Source: an uncultured Verrucomicrobiota bacterium
GTDB lineage: Bacteria; Verrucomicrobiota; Kiritimatiellia; RFP12; UBA1067
DNA: 19,041 bases
Assembly: GCA_946631535.1 (NCBI GenBank)
Contig: CAMPAF010000021.1
Coordinates: 1 to 19,041, forward strand
Reading direction: 5' to 3'
The notes beneath the pieces are model-generated. The model did not search any database. It was not told the DNA's origin and saw only the letters and a program-made list of their open reading frames with translations. Positions within the stretch are counted from its first letter, which is position 1. Every line of letters begins with the position of its first letter. Positions 6,754 to 15,445 of the stretch are shown one piece after another. Position numbers and translations under genes: made by a program.

Positions 6754-8610
6754 CTAATCCCAGGCGATCTTCGCATAGCCGGACGACGGAACGGCAAGCC
6801 GCACAAGGCCCGCGCGGGCCTTGGTCTCGCCGGACTGCTTCCCGAACACGTCGAAGAACTCGACCCGTCCCGGCGCGGCCAGCTCCACCAGCACGCCAGT
6901 GCCGCCCGTCGCGTTGACGAGGTAGACGGGGCGGTCCGCGGCTCCAGAGCGCGCGCAGACGTCATTCGCATAGACGGCCACGACGCGCTCGGCCGCGCTC
7001 TCGCCCTCGATCCACGTGTAGCCGTTCTCCGCGTGGTGCGGCGTGAACTTCCCCCGCTGAAGCGCGTTGAGGTGCTTCTGCGAGAACGCGAGCCAATGGC
7101 GGATCACGTCGTTGTGCGCCGGCGGGATCGTCTTGAGGATCATCGAGTACTGGATCGTCGAGAACAGCACGTTCAGGATCGGAAGCGCCGCGCCCTCCGG
7201 CGTCTCGTCACGGCTCCAGACGAGCATGTCCGAGTGCACCGCGATGCCGCCGGACGTGAGGCGGAGGTCGCAGACGCGCTTGCGGTTGGCGGTTGGGTCT
7301 GCAGGGCAGTCGGCGCACCGCATCATGTTACAGTACTGGAGGATTGCCGTCCCCATGTAATGCTGCCGGAACTCCACCAGCACGTCGGGCTTGATCTTCT
7401 TAAGGCGCGCGAGGACGTCCTTCATGAGCCGGTTCACCGCGTCGGGAAGCGAGCGGTAGTCGCGTCCCGCATAGTTGTCCTTCAGGGCCGGGTCGTTCTT
7501 CGGCAGCACGAAGTTGTCGATGAAGTCCAACTTGACGCCGTCGAAATCCCACTCGCCGACGACGCGCTCGTAGGTGGAGATCAGGTACTCGCGCACCTCG
7601 GGGAACCGGGGATCGAGGACGCCGGTGTCGCCGCCACGCAGCATCATGTTCTTGAACTTCGGATAGTTCTTCGCCTCGTCGCCCATGAACGGGACTGCGA
7701 GCCAGAGCATGTACTTGAGGCCCGCCTTGTGCACGGCGGCGACATGCGCCTTCATATTCGGGAACCGGTTCGTGACCGGCATCCAGTCGCCGGTGGCGCT
7801 GTAGAACGTGCGGCTGTCGACCTTCTGCCATCCATCGTCGAGGATCATCGTCTTCATGCCGAGCGCGGCGGCGAGGCGCGCCTCTTCCTCCAGTTCGTCC
7901 GCATGCACGTCCTGCAGGTAGGCGTACCACGTGGAATAGAGCGGGGCGAACGTGGACTCCGGCGCGTGCGCGGGGACGAATCCGTTTCCCCGAGCGACCC
8001 ATTCGGAGCACTGGCGGACGGTCTCGGCGAATGCGCCGCCCCGCCGGTCGAGCAGGACGGACACCTCGTATTCGCGGAGCGGTGCGACGGGCGCGGTGAA
8101 GAACTCGCAGCGGCCGACCATCTCGCACGTCCGGTCATCCGCGTAGAGGCCGAACTCGAGGGCGTGAAACGCCTCGGAGCAGGCAAGCGCCACCGGCGCG
8201 CGTTCCTGCGAGTTGAAGCCGACGGCAATCGGCGTCTCCCGCGCCAGCTGGGACTTGAACTTCGACGACCATCCCCACCAGAGCTGCGGCCACACGTGAT
8301 AGCCGTCGCGCGAGAAGTCGCTCGTCCACACGTTCTGCACGCCCGCGCCCGGCACCCTGAAGAACACGCCGAACTGCGGGGGCTGTGCGGCGACGGACGA
8401 CGAGATCCTCACCGTCACCACGTCGCGCCCATTGTCTTGGGACGCCTTTACGTCGAACTTCCAGTCTCCAGGGTTGTTGCACGTCACCTCGGCCGTTCCG
8501 GCGTTTGTCGTGCCGACGGTGGCGATCACGCGTCCCTTGTGGTCCATGTCCGTCGCGAACGCGCCCGCGACGCCAAAGGCCGCGATGAATGCCATGATCC
8601 TCATTGCCAT
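6754..8610 (-). CDS. Exported GH36-like alpha-galactosidase (melibiase)
   Basis: The product is 618 aa. The start at 8610 has GGAG eight bases upstream; an ATG two codons later is the only nearby alternative. Residues 1-20 are a short hydrophobic signal peptide (MRIMAFIAAFGVAGAFA). A beta-sandwich N-terminal domain (about 25-205) leads into a TIM barrel: STWYAYLQDVHADE, MKTMILDDGWQ at 252-262, and GVKLDFID with the KxD nucleophile Asp362. The acid/base is probably one of the aspartates in RCADCPAD (431-438). A C-terminal beta domain follows. GH36/GH27 clan D members retain configuration and remove terminal alpha-galactose (or alpha-N-acetylgalactosamine). It has its own promoter and is followed by the thioesterase gene. 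The clan assignment is strong; the exact sugar is inference. Confidence 0.88.
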   Translation of the reverse strand: MAMRIMAFIAAFGVAGAFATDMDHKGRVIATVGTTNAGTAEVTCNNPGDWKFDVKASQDNGRDVVTVRISSSVAAQPPQFGVFFRVPGAGVQNVWTSDFSRDGYHVWPQLWWGWSSKFKSQLARETPIAVGFNSQERAPVALACSEAFHALEFGLYADDRTCEMVGRCEFFTAPVAPLREYEVSVLLDRRGGAFAETVRQCSEWVARGNGFVPAHAPESTFAPLYSTWYAYLQDVHADELEEEARLAAALGMKTMILDDGWQKVDSRTFYSATGDWMPVTNRFPNMKAHVAAVHKAGLKYMLWLAVPFMGDEAKNYPKFKNMMLRGGDTGVLDPRFPEVREYLISTYERVVGEWDFDGVKLDFIDNFVLPKNDPALKDNYAGRDYRSLPDAVNRLMKDVLARLKKIKPDVLVEFRQHYMGTAILQYCNMMRCADCPADPTANRKRVCDLRLTSGGIAVHSDMLVWSRDETPEGAALPILNVLFSTIQYSMILKTIPPAHNDVIRHWLAFSQKHLNALQRGKFTPHHAENGYTWIEGESAAERVVAVYANDVCARSGAADRPVYLVNATGGTGVLVELAAPGRVEFFDVFGKQSGETKARAGLVRLAVPSSGYAKIAWD

Positions 8611-8641
8611 AAATCTTACTCCAGTTGTTTTGTGGATGGAT

Positions 8642-8650
8642 AGTATAGCA
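8642..8650 (-). promoter_or_regulatory. Extended -10 promoter for the GH36 gene
   Basis: The minus-strand sequence is TGCTATACT. It lies about 30 bases before the ATG at 8610, giving a leader of about 25 bases that contains the GGAG ribosome binding site. No convincing -35 box is seen at 16-18 bases. Confidence 0.6.
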
Positions 8651-8705
8651 TTTTAAGAACGCCACGACGAAACCGTTTTCTTCCTTTCACGGGTAGTTTA
8701 TCCAC

Positions 8706-8741
8706 ATTGCGCGCGCGTGTACAATACGCGGCGGCGGCAAT
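8706..8741 (-). terminator. Possible imperfect stem-loop after the GH42 gene
   Basis: Immediately past the TGA at 8742-8744, ATTGC at the near end can pair with GCAAT at the far end around a CG-rich imperfect stem. There is no T-run after it, so intrinsic termination is doubtful. It may only mark the 3' end or stabilise the transcript. Confidence 0.25.
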
Positions 8742-11420
8742 TCACCGTCGGTATTCAACGAAAAAGGGAACGCCGGGGGCAAGTTCGAACGCCTGCGGCA
8801 CGGCGGTGCCGGAAAGGAGATCGCGGCCGGACGCCTCCAGGCGCACGTGCACGGGCCTCGCCAAGTGGTTGATGAACGTCACGCGCGACACGCCGTTCGT
8901 GCGGTAGCCGTGCGACTCCACGCCCCACACGCCGTGCTCGGAACCGACGTCCCGCACGCGCGGGAAGTCCGGCAGGTTCCACCCGCTGGCCCGCTCGGCG
9001 AAGAGAAGCGCAAGGCTTTTCTCCGACGGCGCGTCCAGATACGGGAATTCGTCCGCGTTGCGCGCGCGGCAACAGTCGTCGAACGCCGGCTTGTCGCGGC
9101 AGGCGAACACCTTCACGCCCTGCGCCGCCAGCTTCTTCAGCCCGTCGCGCGCCGTGTCCGGCAAGTGCGTGACGCACGGCAGGAGGACCACGCGCGCCGC
9201 CGTGAGCGGACGCGCCCGGACGCCGGTCTGCGCAAACTCCGCAAGCATCTCCTCCGTCACCACGCCGAGCGGCTGGCCGAGGAAGCTCGCCGCCCGGTAG
9301 CAGGGCAGAAACGCGCCCTGCTTCCCGAGGATCTCGGTGGACAGCGACCGGTGGATGAGGATGGTCGGCTCCTGGTTCGGAATCGGCGCGAGCGCGTCGG
9401 CAAGGCGGTTCAGGTCGAGCGACGCGTGCGCCCACGCGGCGAGGCAGACGGGACGTTCGAGGATGAGCCCGTTGAAGTCGCCCTTCCCGTCGTCGTACGC
9501 GCGCTCCCACACCCAGTGCGTCGTGGCTGACTGTCCGTGCACGGCGTTCTGCCAGAGCGCCGCGTAGACGTGCCGACCGGGAATGAACCGCTTCTCGCGG
9601 TCGGAGATGATGTGGTTCTCCGTATTGAACACCGGCGTGTCCGCCGCGCTCCGCTGGTAGTCGTAGCCGGCCGACATCGTCCACCAGTCGTGCGCCCATC
9701 CGCGCATGTTGTCGCCCTGCGTCTGGTCGCCCTTGTAGACGACGTAGGCGTCGTTGCCGTTGTACGCGCCCAGCCGGGCGAACGCGGCGGGGTCGACGGA
9801 GTAGGACGTGGCGTTGTTCCAGAAGTCGGCGAAGATCATGATCTTCGCGTGGACGGGAAGTTCCGGCGCGAGCTCGTGGACGACGTCCGCCATCCGCCGG
9901 TGGAACGCCGCGAACGATTCGCGGCTGAACCGCACGAACTCGAGCGTCGCCGGCGTGGCGGGATTGCCCTTGAAATCCTTCGGCATCGGCACGTCGGCGA
10001 ACGCGGCGTAGGACGTGCCCCACTTCGCGTTCAGCGCGGCGACGGTGCCGTGGCGCTTCTCCAGCCACGCGGGCCACTTCTTCCGCAGGACACACTGCGG
10101 CCCGAAGTGTCCCTGCTCCGGCTCGTTCGAGAGGCAGACCGAGTGGAGGGCCGGGTTCCCGCGCACGAGCGGGATCACCGTGCGCAGGTACTTCTCGATC
10201 ACCGCCTGCGCACGCTCGTCGTGGACGCAGTACTTGAAGAACCCGCCCGCGCAGCCGGAGAGGTGCGGCCACTTCTTGAGCGCCCACCGGGGAAAGTAGT
10301 GCGGACTCAGCAGCAGGCAGATCTGCACGTTCTCCTTCGCGCCGAGCGCCGCCGCGCGGAAGAACGGCGCGAGGCCGTTCGTGTCAACCACGTGCTCGCC
10401 CTTCAGCACCGACCACGGCCCGATCTCCATCTGGATGACGTGGTTGCCGAGCGGCGGCAGCTTCTCCTGCTCGCGCTGGACCGCGCCGAAATGCCCGAAG
10501 CCGGTCAGCATCACGTTCCCGCGCTCGCGCCGGCCGTCCGGCCATTCGCGCGTGCCGACGATCTGCGCGTGCGACGTCTCGACCGGTCCCGTGACGAAGT
10601 GCGGCACCGGCTCGTCGCGCACCGTCCCCGCGGCGATCGCCTGGAGACGCGCCTTCGCCTCGCGGCCGACCGTCACGAGCTCGCGCGTCTCGCGAACTGC
10701 CCGGTTCGTGAACCCGCGCGCGACGTCCTCGAGGATCCACGGATAGAAGTAGTCCATCACCGCGAGCGACGCGCGCGTCTTCGCGCCCAACCCCCTCCAC
10801 TCGAGGTCCGGCAACGCGCGCGCAAGGTCGTCGCGCAGGCGCCCCGCCTCGGCGGCGGCCCTGTCGAACGGCTGCGCGGGCGTCTTCTGCGGGATCTCCG
10901 CCCGCTCGAAGAACCGGACGTTCCGCACGCGCAGCACGTCCTTCGCGCCGCTCATGTTCTCCGCCAGCACGGCGAACTCCGTGAGCGGCAGGTGCAGAAG
11001 CCCGTCGTTCGCGCCGCCCCAGTGCGAGCCGATTCCCTCCGTGGCGAAGGAGAAGGACTCCCATTCGCCGTCGGTGGCGCCGGAGAAGCGGTACTGGAAG
11101 GTCTGTTTCGTGGAATCGACGATCCGCACCGTAACCTCGGTCGAGTCGAGCAGGCTGGCCTCGAAGGCGATCCGCCTTGCCGTCGGGCGCTCCGGCAGGA
11201 CGAAGCGCGCCGCGACGTAGTGCCCGCCGCCGCTGAAGTCGTAGTGGAGGCGCAGTTCGTCCCGCACCACCTCCGCGCGCCCCTTTGCGCCGGGGAACTC
11301 GCCCCCGTGCCAGAACAGGGGCGCATGCGTGCCCAGAAAGCTTTCGGCGGCGCGTGCGGAGGGCATTGCGATCACCGCCACGGCCAACAGACACCCGAAC
11401 TGAATCTTCGCGCGCTTCAT
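8742..11420 (-). CDS. Exported GH42-like beta-galactosidase (clan GH-A)
   Basis: The product is 892 aa. Residues 1-24 are a signal peptide (LLAVAVIAMPSARA). Residues about 30-175 form a carbohydrate-binding-like beta-sandwich, followed by a helical linker. The TIM barrel carries the clan GH-A acid/base in CLSNEPEQGH (Glu433) and a candidate nucleophile in VFNTENHI (Glu601). The stretch KRHGTVAALNAKWGTSYAAFADVPMP is typical of GH42. Residues about 690-790 (PTILIHRSLSTEILG, VVLLPCVTHLPD) resemble the GATase-like trimerisation domain, and a small C-terminal beta domain ends the protein. GH42 enzymes cleave beta-galactosides, but the extra N-terminal domain makes this longer than usual, so another beta-glycoside is possible. 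It starts 8 bp after the sialidase stop; its GAGG ribosome binding site lies inside the last codons of that gene, implying coupled translation. Confidence 0.82.
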   Translation of the reverse strand: MKRAKIQFGCLLAVAVIAMPSARAAESFLGTHAPLFWHGGEFPGAKGRAEVVRDELRLHYDFSGGGHYVAARFVLPERPTARRIAFEASLLDSTEVTVRIVDSTKQTFQYRFSGATDGEWESFSFATEGIGSHWGGANDGLLHLPLTEFAVLAENMSGAKDVLRVRNVRFFERAEIPQKTPAQPFDRAAAEAGRLRDDLARALPDLEWRGLGAKTRASLAVMDYFYPWILEDVARGFTNRAVRETRELVTVGREAKARLQAIAAGTVRDEPVPHFVTGPVETSHAQIVGTREWPDGRRERGNVMLTGFGHFGAVQREQEKLPPLGNHVIQMEIGPWSVLKGEHVVDTNGLAPFFRAAALGAKENVQICLLLSPHYFPRWALKKWPHLSGCAGGFFKYCVHDERAQAVIEKYLRTVIPLVRGNPALHSVCLSNEPEQGHFGPQCVLRKKWPAWLEKRHGTVAALNAKWGTSYAAFADVPMPKDFKGNPATPATLEFVRFSRESFAAFHRRMADVVHELAPELPVHAKIMIFADFWNNATSYSVDPAAFARLGAYNGNDAYVVYKGDQTQGDNMRGWAHDWWTMSAGYDYQRSAADTPVFNTENHIISDREKRFIPGRHVYAALWQNAVHGQSATTHWVWERAYDDGKGDFNGLILERPVCLAAWAHASLDLNRLADALAPIPNQEPTILIHRSLSTEILGKQGAFLPCYRAASFLGQPLGVVTEEMLAEFAQTGVRARPLTAARVVLLPCVTHLPDTARDGLKKLAAQGVKVFACRDKPAFDDCCRARNADEFPYLDAPSEKSLALLFAERASGWNLPDFPRVRDVGSEHGVWGVESHGYRTNGVSRVTFINHLARPVHVRLEASGRDLLSGTAVPQAFELAPGVPFFVEYRR

Positions 11421-11428
11421 CTTATGCG

Positions 11429-13702
11429 TTACCTCAACGGAACCTTTGTCACGCGGTCAACCGTCAGGTCGGCGCGGCGGAAGACCGAGAGCTTGCAGCG
11501 CTGCTCGGCCGGATTGAACGGACGGCACCCGAGCTCCTCGTAGTAGCTGACGAGGATTTCATCCTTCGTGAAGAAGATCGACGGGTAGCCGTAGCTGCTC
11601 ATCGGGTCGTTCTCGATGTCGCAGATGTACTCCCACGTCTTGCCGTCGTCGCGGCTCACGCCGAGCGAGAGCGGGCAGCGCGGATACTGGTGCTGCGGGC
11701 CGGGGAACGAGTTGTCCCACGCGATGAACACCCACCCCGTGTAGGGGTCCTTCCGCAGGAAGTACGGCGCGCACGGGCTCTTCAGCGTCGTGGGACGCTC
11801 CGTGCTCCACGTCTCGCCGCCGTCGCGCGACTCGGTCTCGTAGAGATACCCCTTCCCCGTGCGCGCGAGCATCTTGATCGTGCCGTCCCTGCACTCGAAC
11901 GTGGTCGGCTCGCAGAGCTGGTCCGCGACGGTCGTCTTGAGCCACTTCCCCTCGTGCCACGTCTGCCCCTCGTCGTCCGAGTAGAACGCGTTCACCCAGC
12001 CCACGGTCTCGAGCTTCTTCCCCAGCAGCTCGTTCGGGTGGAGGGAGAAGGAGACGAGGATGCGCCCCGTCGAGAGGCGGATCGGGCGGTCGTTCATCAG
12101 GTAGAGCCGGCGGTTGTCCTCCGAGAGCGGCACCTTCCCCTCCCACGTCTTGCCTTCGTCCTTCGAGAACGACACGTAGAAGTTCGCCGCGCCGAGCTTG
12201 TTCGAGAGGATGTTCTGCGCGGGCGCGCTCCACACGTTCATGAGCCGCCCGTCCTTGAGACGCAGCGGGTTCGTGCCGCCGCCGGACGTCGGCGCGCCCT
12301 CGGACCGCGCGAACGGGTAGAGCTTGCGCCACGTCCGCCCGCCGTCGTCGCTCTTGCGGTACCAGCCCTTGATGCCGCAGACGATCCCGCCGTCCTTGTG
12401 CGCGAACAGGCACGCGCCGCACGAGCCCGGCCCCTTCGCGTCGAGGTACACGCGCACGGGCTTGCCGTCCAGCCCGATGCGCTTGTCCGTCTCGTCCACG
12501 CGGAAGCGCGTGCAGACGACCGACTGCTTCCGCGCGTCGTCCCAGTACTTGATGTACGTGGTCGCCACCACCGTGCCGTCCGGCAGCAGGTGGATGCCCG
12601 GATAGCCGCAGTCCCACCCCGCGTAGCTGTGCAGGAGCTTCACGCGGTACGTGCCCTTCGTCTCCTTGGACTTGATCGCCGCGTACGGCCCCACCCACGC
12701 CACGAAGTGTCCGCGCGTGGGCGACTTCGGCGCCATGTCGCGGAACACGATCACGAGCCGCCCGTCGGGCAGCTGCACGCCCTGGTGGCGGTCGCCCGAA
12801 AGCGCCCACGGCGCGTCCTCGGCCTTCGACCACGTCTTGCCCTCGTCGCGGCTGAACATCATCAGGCTGCACCCCTCGTGCGTGTTCTCGCGGATGAGGC
12901 AGCAGAGCTCGCCACCGTCCGGCGAGCGGAACACGTACGGCTCGCACGGGTCCTTGCCCTCAACCGCGCAGACCGACTTCGGCTCGCTCCACGTGAAGCC
13001 GCCGTCCTTCGACACGCTCTGTAGCACGCCCAGCGGCGAACGGTCGATCCCCTCCGGCCCCGAGTGGTAGAGGCCGAGGTACGAGCCGTCATCCAACTGC
13101 ACGACCGACGAGAACGCCATGATGCAGCGGAACTTGCGTCCAAGCGCCGGCATCTCCTTCCACGTCTTTCCCTCGTCCTCGCTCATCACGGACGGCATCG
13201 CCTCGCCCCACTCGCGGTGGTCGCGGCAGTCCTTCGCGTCCGGCCGCATCTTCGCCTGGCTCCACACCCAGAGACGCGCCTTGCCGTCGGGTCCGACGAG
13301 GCGGTAGATGCTCGGACAGTTCACGTGCCGCCTGAAGCCTTCCGGGAAGCGGTCGTCGATGCGCGTCCACGTGCGGCCGCCGTCCGCCGACTCAGCCGCC
13401 GGACCGCACCAGCCGCCGTGCGGCGTGCACCACACCGCGATGATCCGTCCGTCCGGGAGAAGCGCCGTGGTGGGATGCCCCTGATAGAGGTCGGGACGCC
13501 CCTCGGCCACGATCACGTCCTTCGTCTTGTCGCCCGAGAGGTCCACCCACGGGAACGTCTCGGCGATGCGCGCCGTATTCCTCGCGCCGTTCGCGCCCAT
13601 GAGCCCCGCAGCCTTGCCGCCTGTGACAACCGCACGTTCCACTCCCGAGAGGGTCGCGCTTATCGCGACCAACAACAACAAAACACAGAACTGTTTCTTC
13701 AT
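11429..13702 (-). CDS. Exported sialidase-like protein with two tandem Asp-box propellers
   Basis: The product is 757 aa. [20 protein letters not shown] is a signal peptide, which sets the start at 13702; the longer frame beginning near 13924 overlaps the DUF2752 gene and is not export-like. Nine Asp boxes are visible: [65 protein letters not shown] and SRDDGKTW. Their spacing, and repeated segments such as [15 protein letters not shown] and [17 protein letters not shown], indicate two six-bladed propellers in tandem. GH33 sialidases use an arginine triad and a Tyr/Glu pair; I could not place these residues with confidence, nor a clear RIP motif, so sialic acid specificity is inferred. It starts 13 bp after the DUF2752 stop, has no Shine-Dalgarno site, and is followed closely by the GH42 gene. 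Confidence 0.82.
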   Translation of the reverse strand: MKKQFCVLLLLVAISATLSGVERAVVTGGKAAGLMGANGARNTARIAETFPWVDLSGDKTKDVIVAEGRPDLYQGHPTTALLPDGRIIAVWCTPHGGWCGPAAESADGGRTWTRIDDRFPEGFRRHVNCPSIYRLVGPDGKARLWVWSQAKMRPDAKDCRDHREWGEAMPSVMSEDEGKTWKEMPALGRKFRCIMAFSSVVQLDDGSYLGLYHSGPEGIDRSPLGVLQSVSKDGGFTWSEPKSVCAVEGKDPCEPYVFRSPDGGELCCLIRENTHEGCSLMMFSRDEGKTWSKAEDAPWALSGDRHQGVQLPDGRLVIVFRDMAPKSPTRGHFVAWVGPYAAIKSKETKGTYRVKLLHSYAGWDCGYPGIHLLPDGTVVATTYIKYWDDARKQSVVCTRFRVDETDKRIGLDGKPVRVYLDAKGPGSCGACLFAHKDGGIVCGIKGWYRKSDDGGRTWRKLYPFARSEGAPTSGGGTNPLRLKDGRLMNVWSAPAQNILSNKLGAANFYVSFSKDEGKTWEGKVPLSEDNRRLYLMNDRPIRLSTGRILVSFSLHPNELLGKKLETVGWVNAFYSDDEGQTWHEGKWLKTTVADQLCEPTTFECRDGTIKMLARTGKGYLYETESRDGGETWSTERPTTLKSPCAPYFLRKDPYTGWVFIAWDNSFPGPQHQYPRCPLSLGVSRDDGKTWEYICDIENDPMSSYGYPSIFFTKDEILVSYYEELGCRPFNPAEQRCKLSVFRRADLTVDRVTKVPLR
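13648..13670. repeat. Possible decayed REP-like hairpin in the sialidase signal-peptide region
   Basis: GGTCGCG (13652-13658) and CGCGACC (13664-13670) flank a 5-base loop, and GAGGGTCGCGCT at 13649-13660 matches the REP-like unit found at 18412-18423. It is translated as VAISATL at the end of the signal peptide. The loop differs by one base in length, so chance similarity in GC-rich DNA is possible. Confidence 0.4.
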
Positions 13703-13709
13703 AGGAAAG

Positions 13710-13718
13710 ACTATGTCA
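13710..13718 (-). promoter_or_regulatory. Weak candidate extended -10 box before the sialidase gene
   Basis: The minus strand reads TGACATAGT, an extended -10 with CATAGT matching TATAAT at four of six bases. It sits exactly seven bases before the ATG at 13702, the same spacing as at the esterase gene, and no ribosome binding site is visible. The TGA is also the stop codon of DUF2752, so this may be coincidence. Confidence 0.3.
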
Positions 13719-14063
13719 AAATGTCGCGCCTGGAAGGTTTCGCGCGATTGTAAAGAGGACCATGACCCAGAATCCGATGTAGGGATACCATTTCTTGTTC
13801 GCGAATGGCCCCTTGTATAGACCCAGAACGAAAGGCGGCATGAAAACGATAAGGAAGCAATTGAACCTGAGCGCCTGCATGATGTCACCGTGGAGCAGAC
13901 AATGCAAAGCCCGCTGAGCGCCACACCCCGAGCACTTCAATCCCGTCACCCAATTGAAAAAACACCTTGGGAACAAACGGTATTCTTGAGGATCGAAAAA
14001 GAATAACGCTACAACATAGGCGACAGCAACCGCTGCCGCACCATACGTAAGCCACTTTTTCAT
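13716..14063 (-). CDS. DUF2752 small membrane protein
   Basis: The product is 115 aa. The diagnostic motif is [33 protein letters not shown]: Cys-x-x-Cys-Gly-x-x-Arg followed by HGDxxxAxxxN, the DUF2752 signature. Three hydrophobic segments are seen: residues about 7-24, 68-85 and 95-108. Function is unknown for the family; DUF2752 genes are often next to TM2-domain genes, as here. The start at 14063 is 8 bases from a strong hairpin whose lower stem contains the only AAGG that could serve as a ribosome binding site. Base composition is visibly more AT-rich than that of the glycosidase genes on either side. Confidence 0.85.
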   Translation of the reverse strand: MKKWLTYGAAAVAVAYVVALFFFDPQEYRLFPRCFFNWVTGLKCSGCGAQRALHCLLHGDIMQALRFNCFLIVFMPPFVLGLYKGPFANKKWYPYIGFWVMVLFTIARNLPGATF

Positions 14064-14071
14064 TGAATCAA

Positions 14072-14103
14072 CCTTGCTCCGGCGGATGTCCGCCGGAGCA
14101 AGG
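14072..14103. terminator. Perfect 15-bp stem-loop between TM2 and DUF2752 genes
   Basis: Each base from 14072 to 14086 pairs with 14103 down to 14089, leaving only two unpaired central bases. There is no T-run on either side, so it is not a standard intrinsic terminator. On the minus strand the 3' foot of the stem includes AAGG, eight bases before the DUF2752 ATG. The hairpin could therefore hide that ribosome binding site, attenuate the operon, or protect the TM2 mRNA end. Confidence 0.7.
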
Positions 14104-14112
14104 AGTTAAAGG

Positions 14113-14355
14113 CTACGCCTTCTTGCGCAGGGACTCGATCAGGTTCGCGATGTCCAACAGCGCGGTGATATAGACAATCGGAGCGCAGCAGCAGAAGCCG
14201 ATTATCAGCTGGGCCTTGCCCTTGTCAGCATTGCCAGCCCACAGGTTATGGATACCATAGGCCCCAAGAAAGACCGCCAACAGGACGTACACCAAGGCAG
14301 GCTTATCCGCTGGCAGAGAGACATCCTTGCTCTTCAGATCATCAATCAGTTTCAT
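14113..14355 (-). CDS. TM2-domain membrane protein
   Basis: The product is 80 aa. After a charged 15-residue N-terminus comes KPALVYVLLAVFLGAYGIHNLWAGNADKGKAQLIIG, matching the first TM2 helix and the FLGxxGxHxxxxGxxxxGxxQL signature. A second hydrophobic helix containing an unusual Cys triplet follows (FCCCAPIVYITALLDIANLI). TM2 proteins are small two-helix inner-membrane proteins of mostly unknown role. An AGGA ribosome binding site lies close upstream of the ATG at 14355. It is the first gene of a run continuing into DUF2752 and probably the sialidase and GH42 genes. Confidence 0.85.
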   Translation of the reverse strand: MKLIDDLKSKDVSLPADKPALVYVLLAVFLGAYGIHNLWAGNADKGKAQLIIGFCCCAPIVYITALLDIANLIESLRKKA

Positions 14356-14404
14356 TTTTTATTTTCCTCTTGTTAAAATGCGCCGGAACATCCAACGCAA
14401 AGGC

Positions 14405-14413
14405 ATTATATCA
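14405..14413 (-). promoter_or_regulatory. Extended -10 promoter for the TM2 gene
   Basis: The minus strand reads TGATATAAT, a perfect TATAAT with TGn. A weak -35 (TTGCAC at 14429-14434) stands 18 bases away. The start codon is about 50 bases downstream, leaving a leader of roughly 42 bases with a good ribosome binding site. It occupies the 112-bp gap between TM2 and the second MBL gene, which otherwise shows only a short 5-bp palindrome at 14455-14466. Confidence 0.65.
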
Positions 14414-14467
14414 TTTCCCTCAGCCGGGGTGCAATGGGAATTTTTTATGGACTTTCGCCAGGGCGAC

Positions 14468-15424
14468 TCACATGAAAAGATAGTCTTTGACAAGCAGGTA
14501 GTTCTTCTTCACGCCCAGCTCCTGCATCCAGCACTTCGTGAAGTTCGTGCGCCACGGGCCGGAACCGGGCGTACCGTTCGTGACGCGATTGTCCCAGAGC
14601 CACGAAGGCGTCGGCCAGATTGCCGCCTCCGGCGCGACCGCCGCGTAGAACGCCTTGTCAACGCCGTTCTGGCCGTGGTGGGCGAGAAACACGATATCGT
14701 GCTTCAGGCGGGAACCGAGCTTCTTCATCGCGTCGCGTCCGCCCTCCACGCCCATGTCGCCCGTCTCCAGCCATGTCTTGCCGCCGGCCTTGACGGAGAT
14801 CATCACGGACGCGTTGTTGACGGGATTCCCGTTGTAGAGGAACGGCGCGTTCAGGATCTCGAACGACCAGCTGCCGAACTGCACGACGCGCCCCGGCGAA
14901 CAGTCGCCGTGCTTCACGCCCTTGAGGCGACCGTCGATGAGATCGGTGTAGAACTTGTCGAAATGCGGCTTCATGCTCTTCTCAATCGACTCCATCCACA
15001 TGCGGTCGGGGAAGTCGTAGATCAGCTCGCCGATACTCACGCCGCCCTTGTCGGGACGGTTCTCCGTCATCGCGACGAGCGCGCCGAAGTGGTCTTCGTG
15101 CGCATGGGTGAGGAACCAGTAGTCAACGTGTCCGCCAAGCGCGCGCAGAAACTCACCGAGGAACGGGCCGTCTGGATAGTGTCCGCCGTCCACGACGAGG
15201 ATCTTCCCCTCCGGCGAGACGAACACGGTCGACAGCGAAATGGTGTCGACCCGGCTAGAGAGCGCGTAGATGCGCCCGCCGCCCGACAGCACCTTGACCG
15301 TCTGAAGGTCCTTGAACTTGACATCCGGCGTCACCAACGCCGCCTTGCCCTTGGCGTTCTCGCCGAAAACGCCCGCCGCCGCCAACGCGGCGCCACCTGT
15401 CAGAAAATCCTTTCGCGTAAACAT
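14468..15424 (-). CDS. Exported metallo-beta-lactamase-fold protein
   Basis: The product is 318 aa. The N-terminus FTRKDFLTGGAALAAAGVFG is a Tat-like signal with RK in place of RR. The MBL domain shows STVFVSPEGKILVVDGGH at 65-82, the metal-binding THAHEDHFG (His107, His109, Asp111, His112), a TGDMG segment and LAHHGQNG, in the order expected for ComEC-like MBL proteins. Substrate is unknown. It begins 21 bp after the TIM-barrel gene with a good ribosome binding site (AGGAAAACAGGAA), so it is the last gene of the oxidoreductase/isomerase unit. It is only distantly similar to the other exported MBL protein at 1404-2612, but occupies the same last-gene position. Confidence 0.85.
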   Translation of the reverse strand: MFTRKDFLTGGAALAAAGVFGENAKGKAALVTPDVKFKDLQTVKVLSGGGRIYALSSRVDTISLSTVFVSPEGKILVVDGGHYPDGPFLGEFLRALGGHVDYWFLTHAHEDHFGALVAMTENRPDKGGVSIGELIYDFPDRMWMESIEKSMKPHFDKFYTDLIDGRLKGVKHGDCSPGRVVQFGSWSFEILNAPFLYNGNPVNNASVMISVKAGGKTWLETGDMGVEGGRDAMKKLGSRLKHDIVFLAHHGQNGVDKAFYAAVAPEAAIWPTPSWLWDNRVTNGTPGSGPWRTNFTKCWMQELGVKKNYLLVKDYLFM

Positions 15425-15445
15425 TTCCTGTTTTCCTTTGTGCGC

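Noticed and set aside
13703..13924. N-terminal extension of the sialidase reading frame
   Set aside because: It overlaps DUF2752 and encodes non-export-like sequence; the ATG at 13702 begins a clear signal peptide.
14455..14466. TCGCC/GGCGA palindrome as a terminator of the second MBL gene
   Set aside because: The stem is only 5 bp and is followed on the minus strand by an A-run rather than a T-run.
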